Part shown: positions 10,537-18,220 of the stretch, piece by piece | Numbering within the stretch: position 1 is the first letter of the stretch | How the letters are laid out: the number at the start of each line of letters is the position of its first letter | Source: Streptomyces sp. NBC_00162 | GTDB lineage: Bacteria > Actinomycetota > Actinomycetes > Streptomycetales > Streptomycetaceae | Direction: 5' to 3' | Length of the DNA stretch: 64,000 bases | Assembly: GCF_024611995.1 (NCBI RefSeq) | Contig: NZ_CP102509.1 | Location: forward strand, 7,626,001 to 7,690,000 | Program-made: the position numbers and the translations under genes | Notes under the pieces: model-generated | What the model was told of the DNA's origin: nothing | The model's database searches: none | What the model saw: only the letters and a program-made list of their open reading frames with translations

Positions 10537-11445
10537 TCACGGTTGGGCTGCCCGGTGGGCGGTGGCGGTCAGGGCTTCGGTCAGGGATCGGGCGTACGGG
10601 TGGGGGCGGCGTCGGCGGGGGAGGAGGAGGCCGATGTGGCGGGCGGGGCGCGGGGGTTCGACGCGGATCACCGTCAGTTCCGGGGACGGGGCCAGCGAGA
10701 CGTTCGGGACCAGCGAGACGCCCACGCCCGCCGCGACCAGGGTCTGCGCGAAGAAGTAGTCGGTGGTGGACGCCCCCACCCGGAGGTCGAAGCCGGCGAG
10801 TTCCGCGTAACGGCGCAGGAACGCCTCCGTCTTGAGGCAGCCGAGCACCCAGCGCTCGCCGGAGAGCTCGGCCAGGCTCAGCGAGGACCGGTCCGCGAGC
10901 CGGTGCCCGCGCGGCAGGACCAGCCAGAGCGGGTCCTCCATCAGCGGGACCCAGTCGAGCGCCGGGCGCTCGCCCGGCCGCACGGGCGGCGGCCCGTCGA
11001 AGTGATAGGTGAGGGCGAGGTCGGCCGCGCCGCCGCGCACCATCGGCACGGCGGCCTCCGGCTCGCTCTCCAGCACCGTCAGTTCCACCTCCGGATGCGC
11101 GGCCACGAACCGGGCGAGCGCCGCGGGCAGCAGGTGGCGGCCGCCGCTGGTGAAGGTGGCCACGGTCAGGCGCGGCCGCGGAGCGGTGAGCCGGTCGATC
11201 TCGTGGCGGACCTGGTCCAGTTCGGCGGAGATCGCCTCCGCCGCCTCCACCAGCAGCCGTCCGGGCTCGGTCAGGGTGACCCCGCGGGTGCTGCGCACGG
11301 CCACGGGGTGGCCCAGGGTGCGTTCCAGCGCGGCGATGTGCTGGGAGACGGCCGACGGGGTCAGCAGCAGGGCGCCGGCGGCCCTGTTGAAGCTGCCGTG
11401 CTCCGCCACGGCCCGCAGGACGCGCAGCCGCTGCACATCGATCAT
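10537..11445 (-). CDS. LysR-family transcriptional regulator
   Basis: A 302-residue LysR regulator. The N-terminal winged helix-turn-helix is clear (MIDVQRLRVLRAVAEHGSFN, then LTPSAVSQHIAALERTLG), followed by a linker helix and a periplasmic-binding-protein-like effector domain from about residue 90. It is divergent from the epimerase gene at 11517 with 71 bases between starts, the classic arrangement for a LysR protein controlling its neighbour and itself. The inducer is unknown. Confidence 0.9.
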   Translation of the reverse strand: MIDVQRLRVLRAVAEHGSFNRAAGALLLTPSAVSQHIAALERTLGHPVAVRSTRGVTLTEPGRLLVEAAEAISAELDQVRHEIDRLTAPRPRLTVATFTSGGRHLLPAALARFVAAHPEVELTVLESEPEAAVPMVRGGAADLALTYHFDGPPPVRPGERPALDWVPLMEDPLWLVLPRGHRLADRSSLSLAELSGERWVLGCLKTEAFLRRYAELAGFDLRVGASTTDYFFAQTLVAAGVGVSLVPNVSLAPSPELTVIRVEPPRPARHIGLLLPRRRRPHPYARSLTEALTATAHRAAQP

Positions 11446-11516
11446 CAGTTTTCCTTCATACGGGTTCAGTCGATCACCAGTTCCGCTGGGGACCCTACAG
11501 CGGCAGAGTCGACCGC
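11446..11516. promoter_or_regulatory. Divergent promoter region, LysR/epimerase
   Basis: Seventy-one bases between two divergent starts. A TTCA-N11-ATCA stretch (11455-11478 area) is compatible with a LysR T-N11-A box, but this motif is loose and I treat it as weak. Confidence 0.35.
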
Positions 11517-12422
11517 ATGAACACGATTCTTGTCATCGGCGGGAGCCGGTACTTCGGAAAGTCCCTGGTCACCAAGGCGCGGGACGCGGGGCACGAGGTC
11601 ACCGTGCTCAACCGGGGCTCCAGCGCCCCGCCCGTCGGCGTCGGCCACGTCGTCGCCGACCGCGACGACGAGGAGGGGCTGCGGACGGCGCTGGGTTCGC
11701 GCACCTTCGACGCCGTCATCGACCAGGTCTGCTACACGCCCCGGCAGGCCGGCGTCGCCCGGCGCGTCCTCGCCGGGCGGACCGGCCGGTACGTCATGAC
11801 GTCCACGATGGAGGTGTACGACCCCGCCACCCTCCCCGGCCGCGCGGCGAACGGCGGGACCCCCGTCACGGAGGACTCCCTCGACCTGGCGGGCACCGGG
11901 CTCACGGCGCCGTACGCGGACCCCGCGCACGCCTACGCCGAGGGGAAGCGGCAGGCCGAGGCGGTCTTCCTGCGCGAGCCCGCCTTCCCGTTCGTCTCCG
12001 TACGGACCGCCCACGTCCTCGGCGGCGGCCGGGAGGAGTTCACCGGGCGGCTGGCGCACTACGTGGAGCGGATCGCCGCCGGGACCCCGGTCGACGTGCA
12101 CAAAGCCCCGTACGCCACCTCGTTCATCCATCACCGGGAGATCGCGGACTTGCTGTACTGGGCAGCCGCGCAGAGCTTCACCGGGCCGGTGAACGCCGCC
12201 TCCCACGGGGAGCTGGACGTGGCCGGGCTCTGCGAGCTGGTCGCCGCGCGGCTCGGGCGGCGGCCGCGGTACCGGGTGGTCGAGGAGGGCGCCGCCGCCT
12301 CGCCGTTCTCCTTCGACCGCGCCTACGCCATGGACAACGGCCGCGCCGCCGCCCTGGGTTTCGGCTTCGGCCGGGTCGCCGAGTGGCTGCCCGGGGCGAT
12401 CGCCGAAGCGGCCGGGCACTAG
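11517..12422 (+). CDS. NAD(P)-dependent epimerase/reductase-like protein
   Basis: A 301-residue Rossmann protein. The N-terminal dinucleotide-binding motif is variant (ILVIGGSRYFGKSLV, GGxxxxG), as in the CSP41-like / atypical extended SDR group, and a YAEGKRQAE stretch near residue 140 supplies the SDR Tyr-x-x-x-Lys. Cytosolic. Probably the target of the divergent LysR regulator. The substrate (often a nucleotide sugar in extended SDRs) cannot be told from the sequence. Confidence 0.8.
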   Translation: MNTILVIGGSRYFGKSLVTKARDAGHEVTVLNRGSSAPPVGVGHVVADRDDEEGLRTALGSRTFDAVIDQVCYTPRQAGVARRVLAGRTGRYVMTSTMEVYDPATLPGRAANGGTPVTEDSLDLAGTGLTAPYADPAHAYAEGKRQAEAVFLREPAFPFVSVRTAHVLGGGREEFTGRLAHYVERIAAGTPVDVHKAPYATSFIHHREIADLLYWAAAQSFTGPVNAASHGELDVAGLCELVAARLGRRPRYRVVEEGAAASPFSFDRAYAMDNGRAAALGFGFGRVAEWLPGAIAEAAGH

Positions 12423-12449
12423 CCCGGACAGGACCCGGCCGATCGGGAG

Positions 12450-13202
12450 TCAGCCGTCTCCGGCCCGCCGCTCCAACGGGGTTGCTACCGCCGAGTTGCT
12501 CACACTGAAGGTGACGCTCCCCGCCCGGTAGCGGTCGTCGGACCACTCGATCGGGCGGCCCGTCGCGGTCGCGGAGACGTGCCTCTGGCGCAGCAGCGGG
12601 CTTCCGCGCCGGACCTCCAGCAGCCGGGCGTCCTCGCTGCCCGCGCCGAGGGCGTCGATGAGGTGCTCGCCGTGGTGGGCGACGATCCCGGAGCCCTGGG
12701 CCAGGCTGTCCATGACGGAGCGGCAGTCCGCGGGCAGCGCCTCGACGGCCGCCGCGACCCAGTCCGCGTAGGCGGTCCGCTCCACCATGGTGGGCTCCCC
12801 GTCGAGCAGGCGCAGCCGCAGCACGGCCAGGATCTGCGTACCCGGGTCCAGCGCGAGCCGCTCCGCCTCCTCGGCCGTGGCAGGTCTGCGGATCCGGGAC
12901 AGGAAGCGGCTGTCCGCCCGGTGCCCGACCCCCTCGGCCCACTGGGCGAAGCTGTTCAGCTCGCCGAAGCTGTGCCGGCGCTCCTGGCGCAGGACGGTCC
13001 GCCGCGCGCCCTGCCGGGAGCCGATCAGCCCCTCCGCGGCGAGGCTGGCGACCGCCTGTCGGACGGTCCCGCGCGAGGCGGACCAGCGCGCCGCCAGATC
13101 GCTCTCGGAGGGCAGCTGCGCGCCCACCGGGAGTTCGCCGGAGGCGATCGCCGCGCGCAGCGCCTCGGCGATCTTCACATGCCGGACCGTGCCCGTGCCC
13201 AT
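12450..13202 (-). CDS. GntR-family regulator (HutC/UTRA type)
   Basis: A 250-residue regulator with an N-terminal GntR winged helix (ALRAAIASGELPVGAQLPSE, then SRGTVRQAVASL) and a C-terminal UTRA effector domain (VERTAY..., PIEWSDDRYRAGSVTF). It is clearly paralogous to the regulator at 20100-20873: both share VERT-Y, the LLR-R pattern and the EWS-DRY-PG ending. It is divergent from the importer operon, with a GntR-like palindrome (13367-13382) in between. By position it is the likely repressor of the importer, with a phosphonate or phosphorylated ligand plausible by analogy with PhnR-type regulators. Confidence 0.88.
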   Translation of the reverse strand: MGTGTVRHVKIAEALRAAIASGELPVGAQLPSESDLAARWSASRGTVRQAVASLAAEGLIGSRQGARRTVLRQERRHSFGELNSFAQWAEGVGHRADSRFLSRIRRPATAEEAERLALDPGTQILAVLRLRLLDGEPTMVERTAYADWVAAAVEALPADCRSVMDSLAQGSGIVAHHGEHLIDALGAGSEDARLLEVRRGSPLLRQRHVSATATGRPIEWSDDRYRAGSVTFSVSNSAVATPLERRAGDG

Positions 13203-13366
13203 GCCCTTCGCCCCCTGATCGCCGTGCGTCCGATTCCGCTTCCCAAGATCATTCCAACAGGCGTTTCCCGGATTGCCGCCGACATTCTCGTCTCTTCGTC
13301 GAGCCGTGCTCCCGCAGACAGCCTCCGTTCACCGTCCGTACAGCGGGCCCGGGCGAACTGGAGCCA

Positions 13367-13382
13367 ACTTGTTCAGACAAGT
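13367..13382. promoter_or_regulatory. GntR/HutC-type operator upstream of importer
   Basis: ACTTGTTCAGACAAGT has perfect 6-bp inverted arms around a 4-base centre, 26 bases before the importer's GTG start. Size and TTGT-N4-ACAA layout match the site at 22569-22584, and resemble HutC-subfamily and DasR-type operators. Binding by either local GntR protein is an inference. Confidence 0.65.
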
Positions 13383-13408
13383 GAACCCCTTCGTCTCCGG
13401 GAGAGACC

Positions 13409-14572
13409 GTGCTCAGTTCCTCCGCCCGTCGCGGTGCGGCCGTACTGCTCAGCGCCGCCGTCCTCACCACGCTCAGCGCGTGTGGTGCCGCACCTGACCC
13501 CAAGTCCGGCGCCGCCGGCGACGCGAAGAGCAAGGTGCAGCCGGGCGCCGCCGCCTCGGTGGCCGACTTCGGTTCCATGGAGGCCCTCGTCGCCGCCGCG
13601 CAGAAGGAGGGCAAGCTCAATGTGATCGCGCTGCCGCCGGACTGGGCGAACTACGGCGAGATCATCAAGGCCTTCGAGGCCAAGTACAAGATCAAGGTCA
13701 ACAGCGAGAACCCGGACGCCTCCAGCTCCGACGAGATCGCCGCCGTCAAGTCCCGCAAGGGCCAGGACCGCGCCCCCGACGTGATGGACCTCGGCATCGC
13801 CTTCGCCCGCAGCGGCGCCGCGGAGAACCTGTTCGCCCCGTACAAGGTCACCGCCTGGGACAAGATCCCGGCCGGCCAGAAGGACGCGGACGGCCGCTGG
13901 TACAACGACTACGGCGGCTACGTCTCCATCGGCTGCGACGCCGCGAAGATCCCCACCTGCCCGCAGACCTTCGCCGACCTGCTGAAGCCCGAGTACAAGG
14001 GCAAGGTCGCCCTCAACGGCAACCCCACCAAGTCCGGTTCGGCCTTCGGCGGCGTCTACGCGGCCGCCCTCGCCAACAAGGGCTCCTTCGCCGACATCCA
14101 GCCCGGCATCGACTTCTTCGGGCAGCTGAAGAAGAGCGGCAACTTCATCCCGGTCGAGTCCACCCCGGCCACCGTGGAGAAGGGCGAGACGCCCATCTCC
14201 ATCGACTGGGACTACCTGAACGCCGGCTACGCCGAGCAGTTCAAGGGCAAGGGCGTCGACTGGAAGGTCGCCGTCCCCACCGACGGCGTCTACGCCCAGT
14301 TCTACTCGCAGGCCATCAACAAGGAGGCCCCGAACCCGGCGGCCGCCCGCCTGTGGATGGAGTTCCTGTACAGCGCGGACGGCCAGAACCTCTGGCTCAA
14401 GGGGCACGCCCGCCCGGTCCTGCTGCCCGTCATGACCCAGGACGGCACCGTCGACAAGGACGCCGTCACCAAGCTCCCGCAGGTCCAGGGCACCCCCGCC
14501 TTCCCGGCCTCCGAGGAGCTCGACAAGGCCAAGGCCACCCTCGCCGAGAAGTGGGACAAGGCCCTCTCCTGA
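13409..14572 (+). CDS. ABC importer solute-binding lipoprotein (phosphonate-type candidate)
   Basis: A 387-residue extracellular solute-binding protein. The signal peptide ends in a lipobox LSAC with Cys near residue 25, so it should be a membrane-anchored lipoprotein. The mature part is of the iron/polyamine/2-aminoethylphosphonate class (family-1-like): NVIALPPDWANYGEIIKAFE early, then a VMDLGIAFA segment. The GTG start at 13409 follows a GGAGAG ribosome site. It is translationally coupled to the first permease (TGATG). Two permeases and one ATPase follow, the PhnS-U-V-T composition, and oxygenases for phosphonate cleavage lie downstream. That context makes an aminophosphonate the best guess; the fold alone would also allow spermidine or ferric iron. 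Confidence 0.85.
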   Translation: MLSSSARRGAAVLLSAAVLTTLSACGAAPDPKSGAAGDAKSKVQPGAAASVADFGSMEALVAAAQKEGKLNVIALPPDWANYGEIIKAFEAKYKIKVNSENPDASSSDEIAAVKSRKGQDRAPDVMDLGIAFARSGAAENLFAPYKVTAWDKIPAGQKDADGRWYNDYGGYVSIGCDAAKIPTCPQTFADLLKPEYKGKVALNGNPTKSGSAFGGVYAAALANKGSFADIQPGIDFFGQLKKSGNFIPVESTPATVEKGETPISIDWDYLNAGYAEQFKGKGVDWKVAVPTDGVYAQFYSQAINKEAPNPAAARLWMEFLYSADGQNLWLKGHARPVLLPVMTQDGTVDKDAVTKLPQVQGTPAFPASEELDKAKATLAEKWDKALS

Positions 14573-15459
14573 TGCCCACCACCCCCTCCCGTACCGCCGG
14601 CGGCACCAGCCGCCGGCGGCGCGGCCCCCGCACCTGGCTCGCCGCCCTCCCGCTGCTGGCCTTCACCGGGCTCTGCTTCGGCCTCCCGCTCGGCGCCATC
14701 GCCTTCGGCGCGGTCACCCGCACCGACCCGGCGGACGGCGCCACCCGGCTGACCGGCGAGCACCTCGCGCGCTCGCTCCAGGGCCCGTACCTCGGCTCGC
14801 TCATCGGCAGCGTCCAGCTCTCCGCCCTCACCGCACTGATCGGCGGAGTGCTCGGCGTCCTGATCGCCCAGGTCGTGGTCACCTCCCGCTCCACCGCCCT
14901 GCGCAGTGCGGCGCTCACCGCCTCGGGCGTGCTCGCCAACTTCGGCGGCGTTCCCCTCGCGTTCGCGTTCATCGCCACCGTCGGGATCTCCGGAGTCGTC
15001 ACCCAGCTCGCCGACCTCACGAGCCTCGGCTGGAGCCTGTACTCCTTCACCGGCCTCACCGTGGTCTACCTGTACTTCCTGATCCCGCTGATGGTGCTGG
15101 TGATCGCCCCGGCGCTGGAGGGCCTGCGCCCGCAGTGGCGCGAGGCCGCCCAGAACAGCGGGGCCAGCGGACGGCAGTTCTGGCGCCACGTCGGCCTGCC
15201 GGTCCTCGCGCCCTCCCTGCTCGGCGGGTTCGTGCTGCTCTTCGGCACCGCCTTCGCCGCGCACGCCACGGCCGCCGCCCTCGTCGGCGGGTCCGTCCCG
15301 CTGGTCACCCTCAAGATCGCGGACGCGCTGGCCGGCAACGTGCTCACCGGCCAGGAGAACGTGGCGCTCGCCCTCGGCCTCGACATGATCCTGATCGCCG
15401 GCCTGGTCATGGCGGTCTACCTGCCCCTCCAGCGACGGAGCGCCCGATGGCTGCGATGA
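14572..15459 (+). CDS. ABC importer permease 1
   Basis: A 295-residue BPD-type permease with six predicted transmembrane helices and an EAA-type loop (EGLRPQWREAAQNSGASGRQFW) near residue 185 for ATPase contact. The ATG overlaps the TGA of the binding-protein gene (TGATG), and the 3' end overlaps the second permease. Part of the same importer. Confidence 0.9.
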   Translation: MPTTPSRTAGGTSRRRRGPRTWLAALPLLAFTGLCFGLPLGAIAFGAVTRTDPADGATRLTGEHLARSLQGPYLGSLIGSVQLSALTALIGGVLGVLIAQVVVTSRSTALRSAALTASGVLANFGGVPLAFAFIATVGISGVVTQLADLTSLGWSLYSFTGLTVVYLYFLIPLMVLVIAPALEGLRPQWREAAQNSGASGRQFWRHVGLPVLAPSLLGGFVLLFGTAFAAHATAAALVGGSVPLVTLKIADALAGNVLTGQENVALALGLDMILIAGLVMAVYLPLQRRSARWLR

Positions 15460-16379
15460 CCCCGACCGCCCCGGACACCGAGGCCCCGACGCGGACCCCG
15501 GCGCAGCGCCGGACCGCCTCCCGCCCCCGCTCCGGCGCGAGCCGCGGGACGGGCATCTGGCGCGGAGCCGTGCTCGCGCTGACGGGCGCGTACTTCCTCG
15601 TCCCGCTCCTCGCCTCCTTCGTGTTCACCGTGCACGTGCCCGGCCAGGGGATCACCTTCGAGGCGTACACCGAGCTGCTGTCCGCCGACGGGTTCACCGA
15701 GAGCCTGCTGCTCTCCCTCGGCCTGGCCGCCGCCACCATCGCGCTGTCGCTGCTGCTCGCCGTGCCCGCGCTGGTCGCCGTCCGCATCGGCTCCCCGCGT
15801 CTGCGGCCCGTCGTCGAGATCATGTGCATGCTGCCGCTGGTCGTGCCGCCGATCGCCCTCGTCACCGGCATCACCACCGTGCTGCGCTGGGGACCGGAGC
15901 ACCTGTCGCGGACCCCGCTCTACCAGACCTTCCTCGCCGTCCAGAACGAGAAGTTCCCCGTCGTCCTGGTCCTCGCGTACACCGTGCTGGCACTGCCCTT
16001 CGTCTACCGTTCGCTCGACGCCGGACTGCGTGCCGTCGACGTGCCGACCCTGGTCGAGGCGGCCCGCAGCTGCGGCGCGAGCTGGCCGTACGTGGTCCTG
16101 CGGGTGCTGCTGCCGAACCTGCGGGCCTCGATCGCCGGCGCCGCCTTCCTCACGCTGGCCCTGGTGCTCGGCGAGTTCACCATCGCCTCCCTCCTCGGGT
16201 TCCAGCCCTTCGCGGTGTGGATCGTCTCGATCTCCGGAGCCCAGGCCCGGATGTCCGTGGCCGTGTCCGTCCTCAGCCTCCTGATCACCTGGCTGCTGCT
16301 GCTCGCCCTCTCCCGGGCCGGAACCGCCCCGTCCACCGCCGCGGCCGCGCCCGCCACCACCTCCCGCAAGGAGTCCTGA
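15447..16379 (+). CDS. ABC importer permease 2
   Basis: A 310-residue BPD-type permease; six helices follow an Arg/Thr-rich cytoplasmic N terminus, and the EAA loop reads VPTLVEAARSCGASWPYV near residue 205. Two in-frame ATGs are possible, 15447 and 15456; the second overlaps the previous stop as ATGA and is equally plausible. Pairs with permease 1 as a heterodimer. Confidence 0.88.
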   Translation: MAAMTPTAPDTEAPTRTPAQRRTASRPRSGASRGTGIWRGAVLALTGAYFLVPLLASFVFTVHVPGQGITFEAYTELLSADGFTESLLLSLGLAAATIALSLLLAVPALVAVRIGSPRLRPVVEIMCMLPLVVPPIALVTGITTVLRWGPEHLSRTPLYQTFLAVQNEKFPVVLVLAYTVLALPFVYRSLDAGLRAVDVPTLVEAARSCGASWPYVVLRVLLPNLRASIAGAAFLTLALVLGEFTIASLLGFQPFAVWIVSISGAQARMSVAVSVLSLLITWLLLLALSRAGTAPSTAAAAPATTSRKES

Positions 16380-16384
16380 CCCCG

Positions 16385-17491
16385 ATGTCCACCACGCCCA
16401 CCGCCCTTCCCGCCGCCGGGAAGCCGGCCGCCGATTCCGCGCAGCCCGCGGGCGCGCGCGTCGAATTCCGCGGCCTGCGCCGGGCGTTCGGCTCCACCGT
16501 CGCCCTCGACGGCCTCGACCTGACCGTCGAGCCCGGCGAACTCCTGGCCCTGCTCGGCCCGTCGGGCTGCGGCAAGACCACCGCCCTGCGCGTCGTCGCC
16601 GGATTCGAGCAGCCCGACTCCGGTGAGGTCCTGGTCGACGGAGCGGACATCACCCGGGTCCCGGCCAACCGCCGCGACGCGGGGATGGTCTTCCAGTCGT
16701 ACAGCCTCTTCCCCAACCTCAACGCCCGCGACAACGTGGCCTTCGGCCTGCGCGTGCGCAAGGTCGGGGCGGCGCAGCGCCGCGAGCGTGCGGCCGAACT
16801 CCTCGACCTGGTGGGCCTTCCCGACCACGGCGACCGCTACCCGCACCAGATGTCCGGCGGCCAGCAGCAGCGCGTGGCCCTGGCCCGCGCCCTCGCCCTG
16901 CGCCCGCGCGTGCTGCTGCTCGACGAGCCGCTCTCCGCGCTGGACGCCAAGGTACGGGCGAACCTGCGCGAGGAGATCCGCAGGCTCCAGCTGTCCCTCG
17001 GCATCACCACCGTGTTCGTCACGCACGACCAGGAGGAGGCGCTGTCGATGGCCGACCGGGTCGCCGTCCTGAACGCCGGCAAGCTCGAACAGTGCGCCGC
17101 CCCGGCCGAGTTGTACGAGCGTCCCGCGACGCCGTTCGTCGCCGAGTTCGTCGGCACCATGAACCGGCTGCCCGGACAGCTCACCGACTCCGGCCTGGTG
17201 GCGGTGGCGGGCGTCCGGCTGCCGGTGGACGGCCCCGTCCCGTCGACCCCCGACGTGGAGGTCCTCGTACGCCCCGAGAACGTGACGGCGACCGCCGACG
17301 CCGAGGGCGAGGCCACCGTGGTCTCCGCCTCCTTCTTCGGCTCGGTGACCCGCCTCCACCTCGAGCTGCCCGGCGGTGTACCGGTCAAGGCCGACCTGCC
17401 CTCCCGGGACGCCGGGGCGCTGGTGCCGGGCGCCCGGGCCGCCGTGGGACTGGCCGAGCGGCCCGTGCTCGTCGTGGCCAGGACCGCGTGA
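16385..17491 (+). CDS. ABC importer ATPase (PotA/PhnT type)
   Basis: A 368-residue ATPase. Walker A GPSGCGKTT, signature MSGGQQQR, Walker B VLLLDEPLSALD and switch His VTHDQEEA are intact. After the ATPase core comes a C-terminal TOBE-type domain (VEVLVRPENVTATADAEG...), as in PotA, FbpC and PhnT proteins. It closes the importer gene set and overlaps the HAD gene by GTGA. Confidence 0.92.
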   Translation: MSTTPTALPAAGKPAADSAQPAGARVEFRGLRRAFGSTVALDGLDLTVEPGELLALLGPSGCGKTTALRVVAGFEQPDSGEVLVDGADITRVPANRRDAGMVFQSYSLFPNLNARDNVAFGLRVRKVGAAQRRERAAELLDLVGLPDHGDRYPHQMSGGQQQRVALARALALRPRVLLLDEPLSALDAKVRANLREEIRRLQLSLGITTVFVTHDQEEALSMADRVAVLNAGKLEQCAAPAELYERPATPFVAEFVGTMNRLPGQLTDSGLVAVAGVRLPVDGPVPSTPDVEVLVRPENVTATADAEGEATVVSASFFGSVTRLHLELPGGVPVKADLPSRDAGALVPGARAAVGLAERPVLVVARTA

Positions 17492-18153
17492 GCGTGAGCG
17501 CCCTCGGCGCGGTCCTGTTCGACATGGACGGCACCCTCGTCGACACCGAGGTGCTGTGGTGGCGGACCACCGAGGAGGTCGCCGACGGCCTAGGCCACCG
17601 GCTCACCGACGCGGACGCGCCGGAGGTGGTCGGCCGCGCGGTCGAGGACACCGCGGCGCACCTCGTACGGGCCGTGGGCCGGGGAGATCCGGCCGCGATC
17701 GCGGCCGAGCTCACCCAGCGGTTCTTCCGCCGGGTGGAGGCGGGGGCGCCCATGCGGCCCGGCGCCCAGCGGCTGCTGACCGCCCTGGAGGCGGAGGGCG
17801 TTCCCTTCGCCCTGGTCAGCGCCTCGCCGCGGGTGGTCGTGGACTCGGTGGTCGGCGGCTCGCTGGCCCATGTCCCCTTCGCCTTCACCGTGTCCGCCGA
17901 CGACACCGAGCGGACCAAGCCGCACCCGGACCCGTACCGGGCGGCCGCCGGGCGCCTCGGCCTCGAACCGGGCGCCTGCGTGGCGGTGGAGGACTCGCCC
18001 GACGGGGCGGCCTCGGCGGAGGCGGCCGGCTGCGGGGTCCTCGTCGTCCCCTCGCTGCTGCCGGTCCCGGCGTCACCGCGGCGGACCTTCGCGCGGTCCC
18101 TGGAGGACGTCACTCCCGCGCTGTTGAGGGGTCGCGTGGGGCCGCCCGTGTGA
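17488..18153 (+). CDS. HAD-superfamily hydrolase (subfamily I)
   Basis: A 221-residue HAD phosphatase with motif I FDMDGTLVDTE, motif II LVSAS, motif III Lys in ERTKPHPDPY and motif IV VEDSPDG. The cap insert lies after motif I, as in beta-phosphoglucomutase-like enzymes. GTG 17488 overlaps the ATPase stop; GTG 17494 is an alternative. Its place directly behind the importer suggests it acts on the imported phospho-compound or a product of it. It does not show enough to be called a phosphonatase (PhnX). Confidence 0.85.
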   Translation: MSVSALGAVLFDMDGTLVDTEVLWWRTTEEVADGLGHRLTDADAPEVVGRAVEDTAAHLVRAVGRGDPAAIAAELTQRFFRRVEAGAPMRPGAQRLLTALEAEGVPFALVSASPRVVVDSVVGGSLAHVPFAFTVSADDTERTKPHPDPYRAAAGRLGLEPGACVAVEDSPDGAASAEAAGCGVLVVPSLLPVPASPRRTFARSLEDVTPALLRGRVGPPV

Positions 18154-18220
18154 GACCCGGCCCGGTTGGTTGGGTAGGGTGCCGGACGTCGGGAGAGATC
18201 TGCGTGGGAGACATGAGTTG

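Noticed and set aside
17488-18153. PhnX-type phosphonoacetaldehyde hydrolase
   Set aside because: The protein has general HAD subfamily I motifs but I could not see the cap Lys signature of phosphonatases; only a general HAD call is safe.
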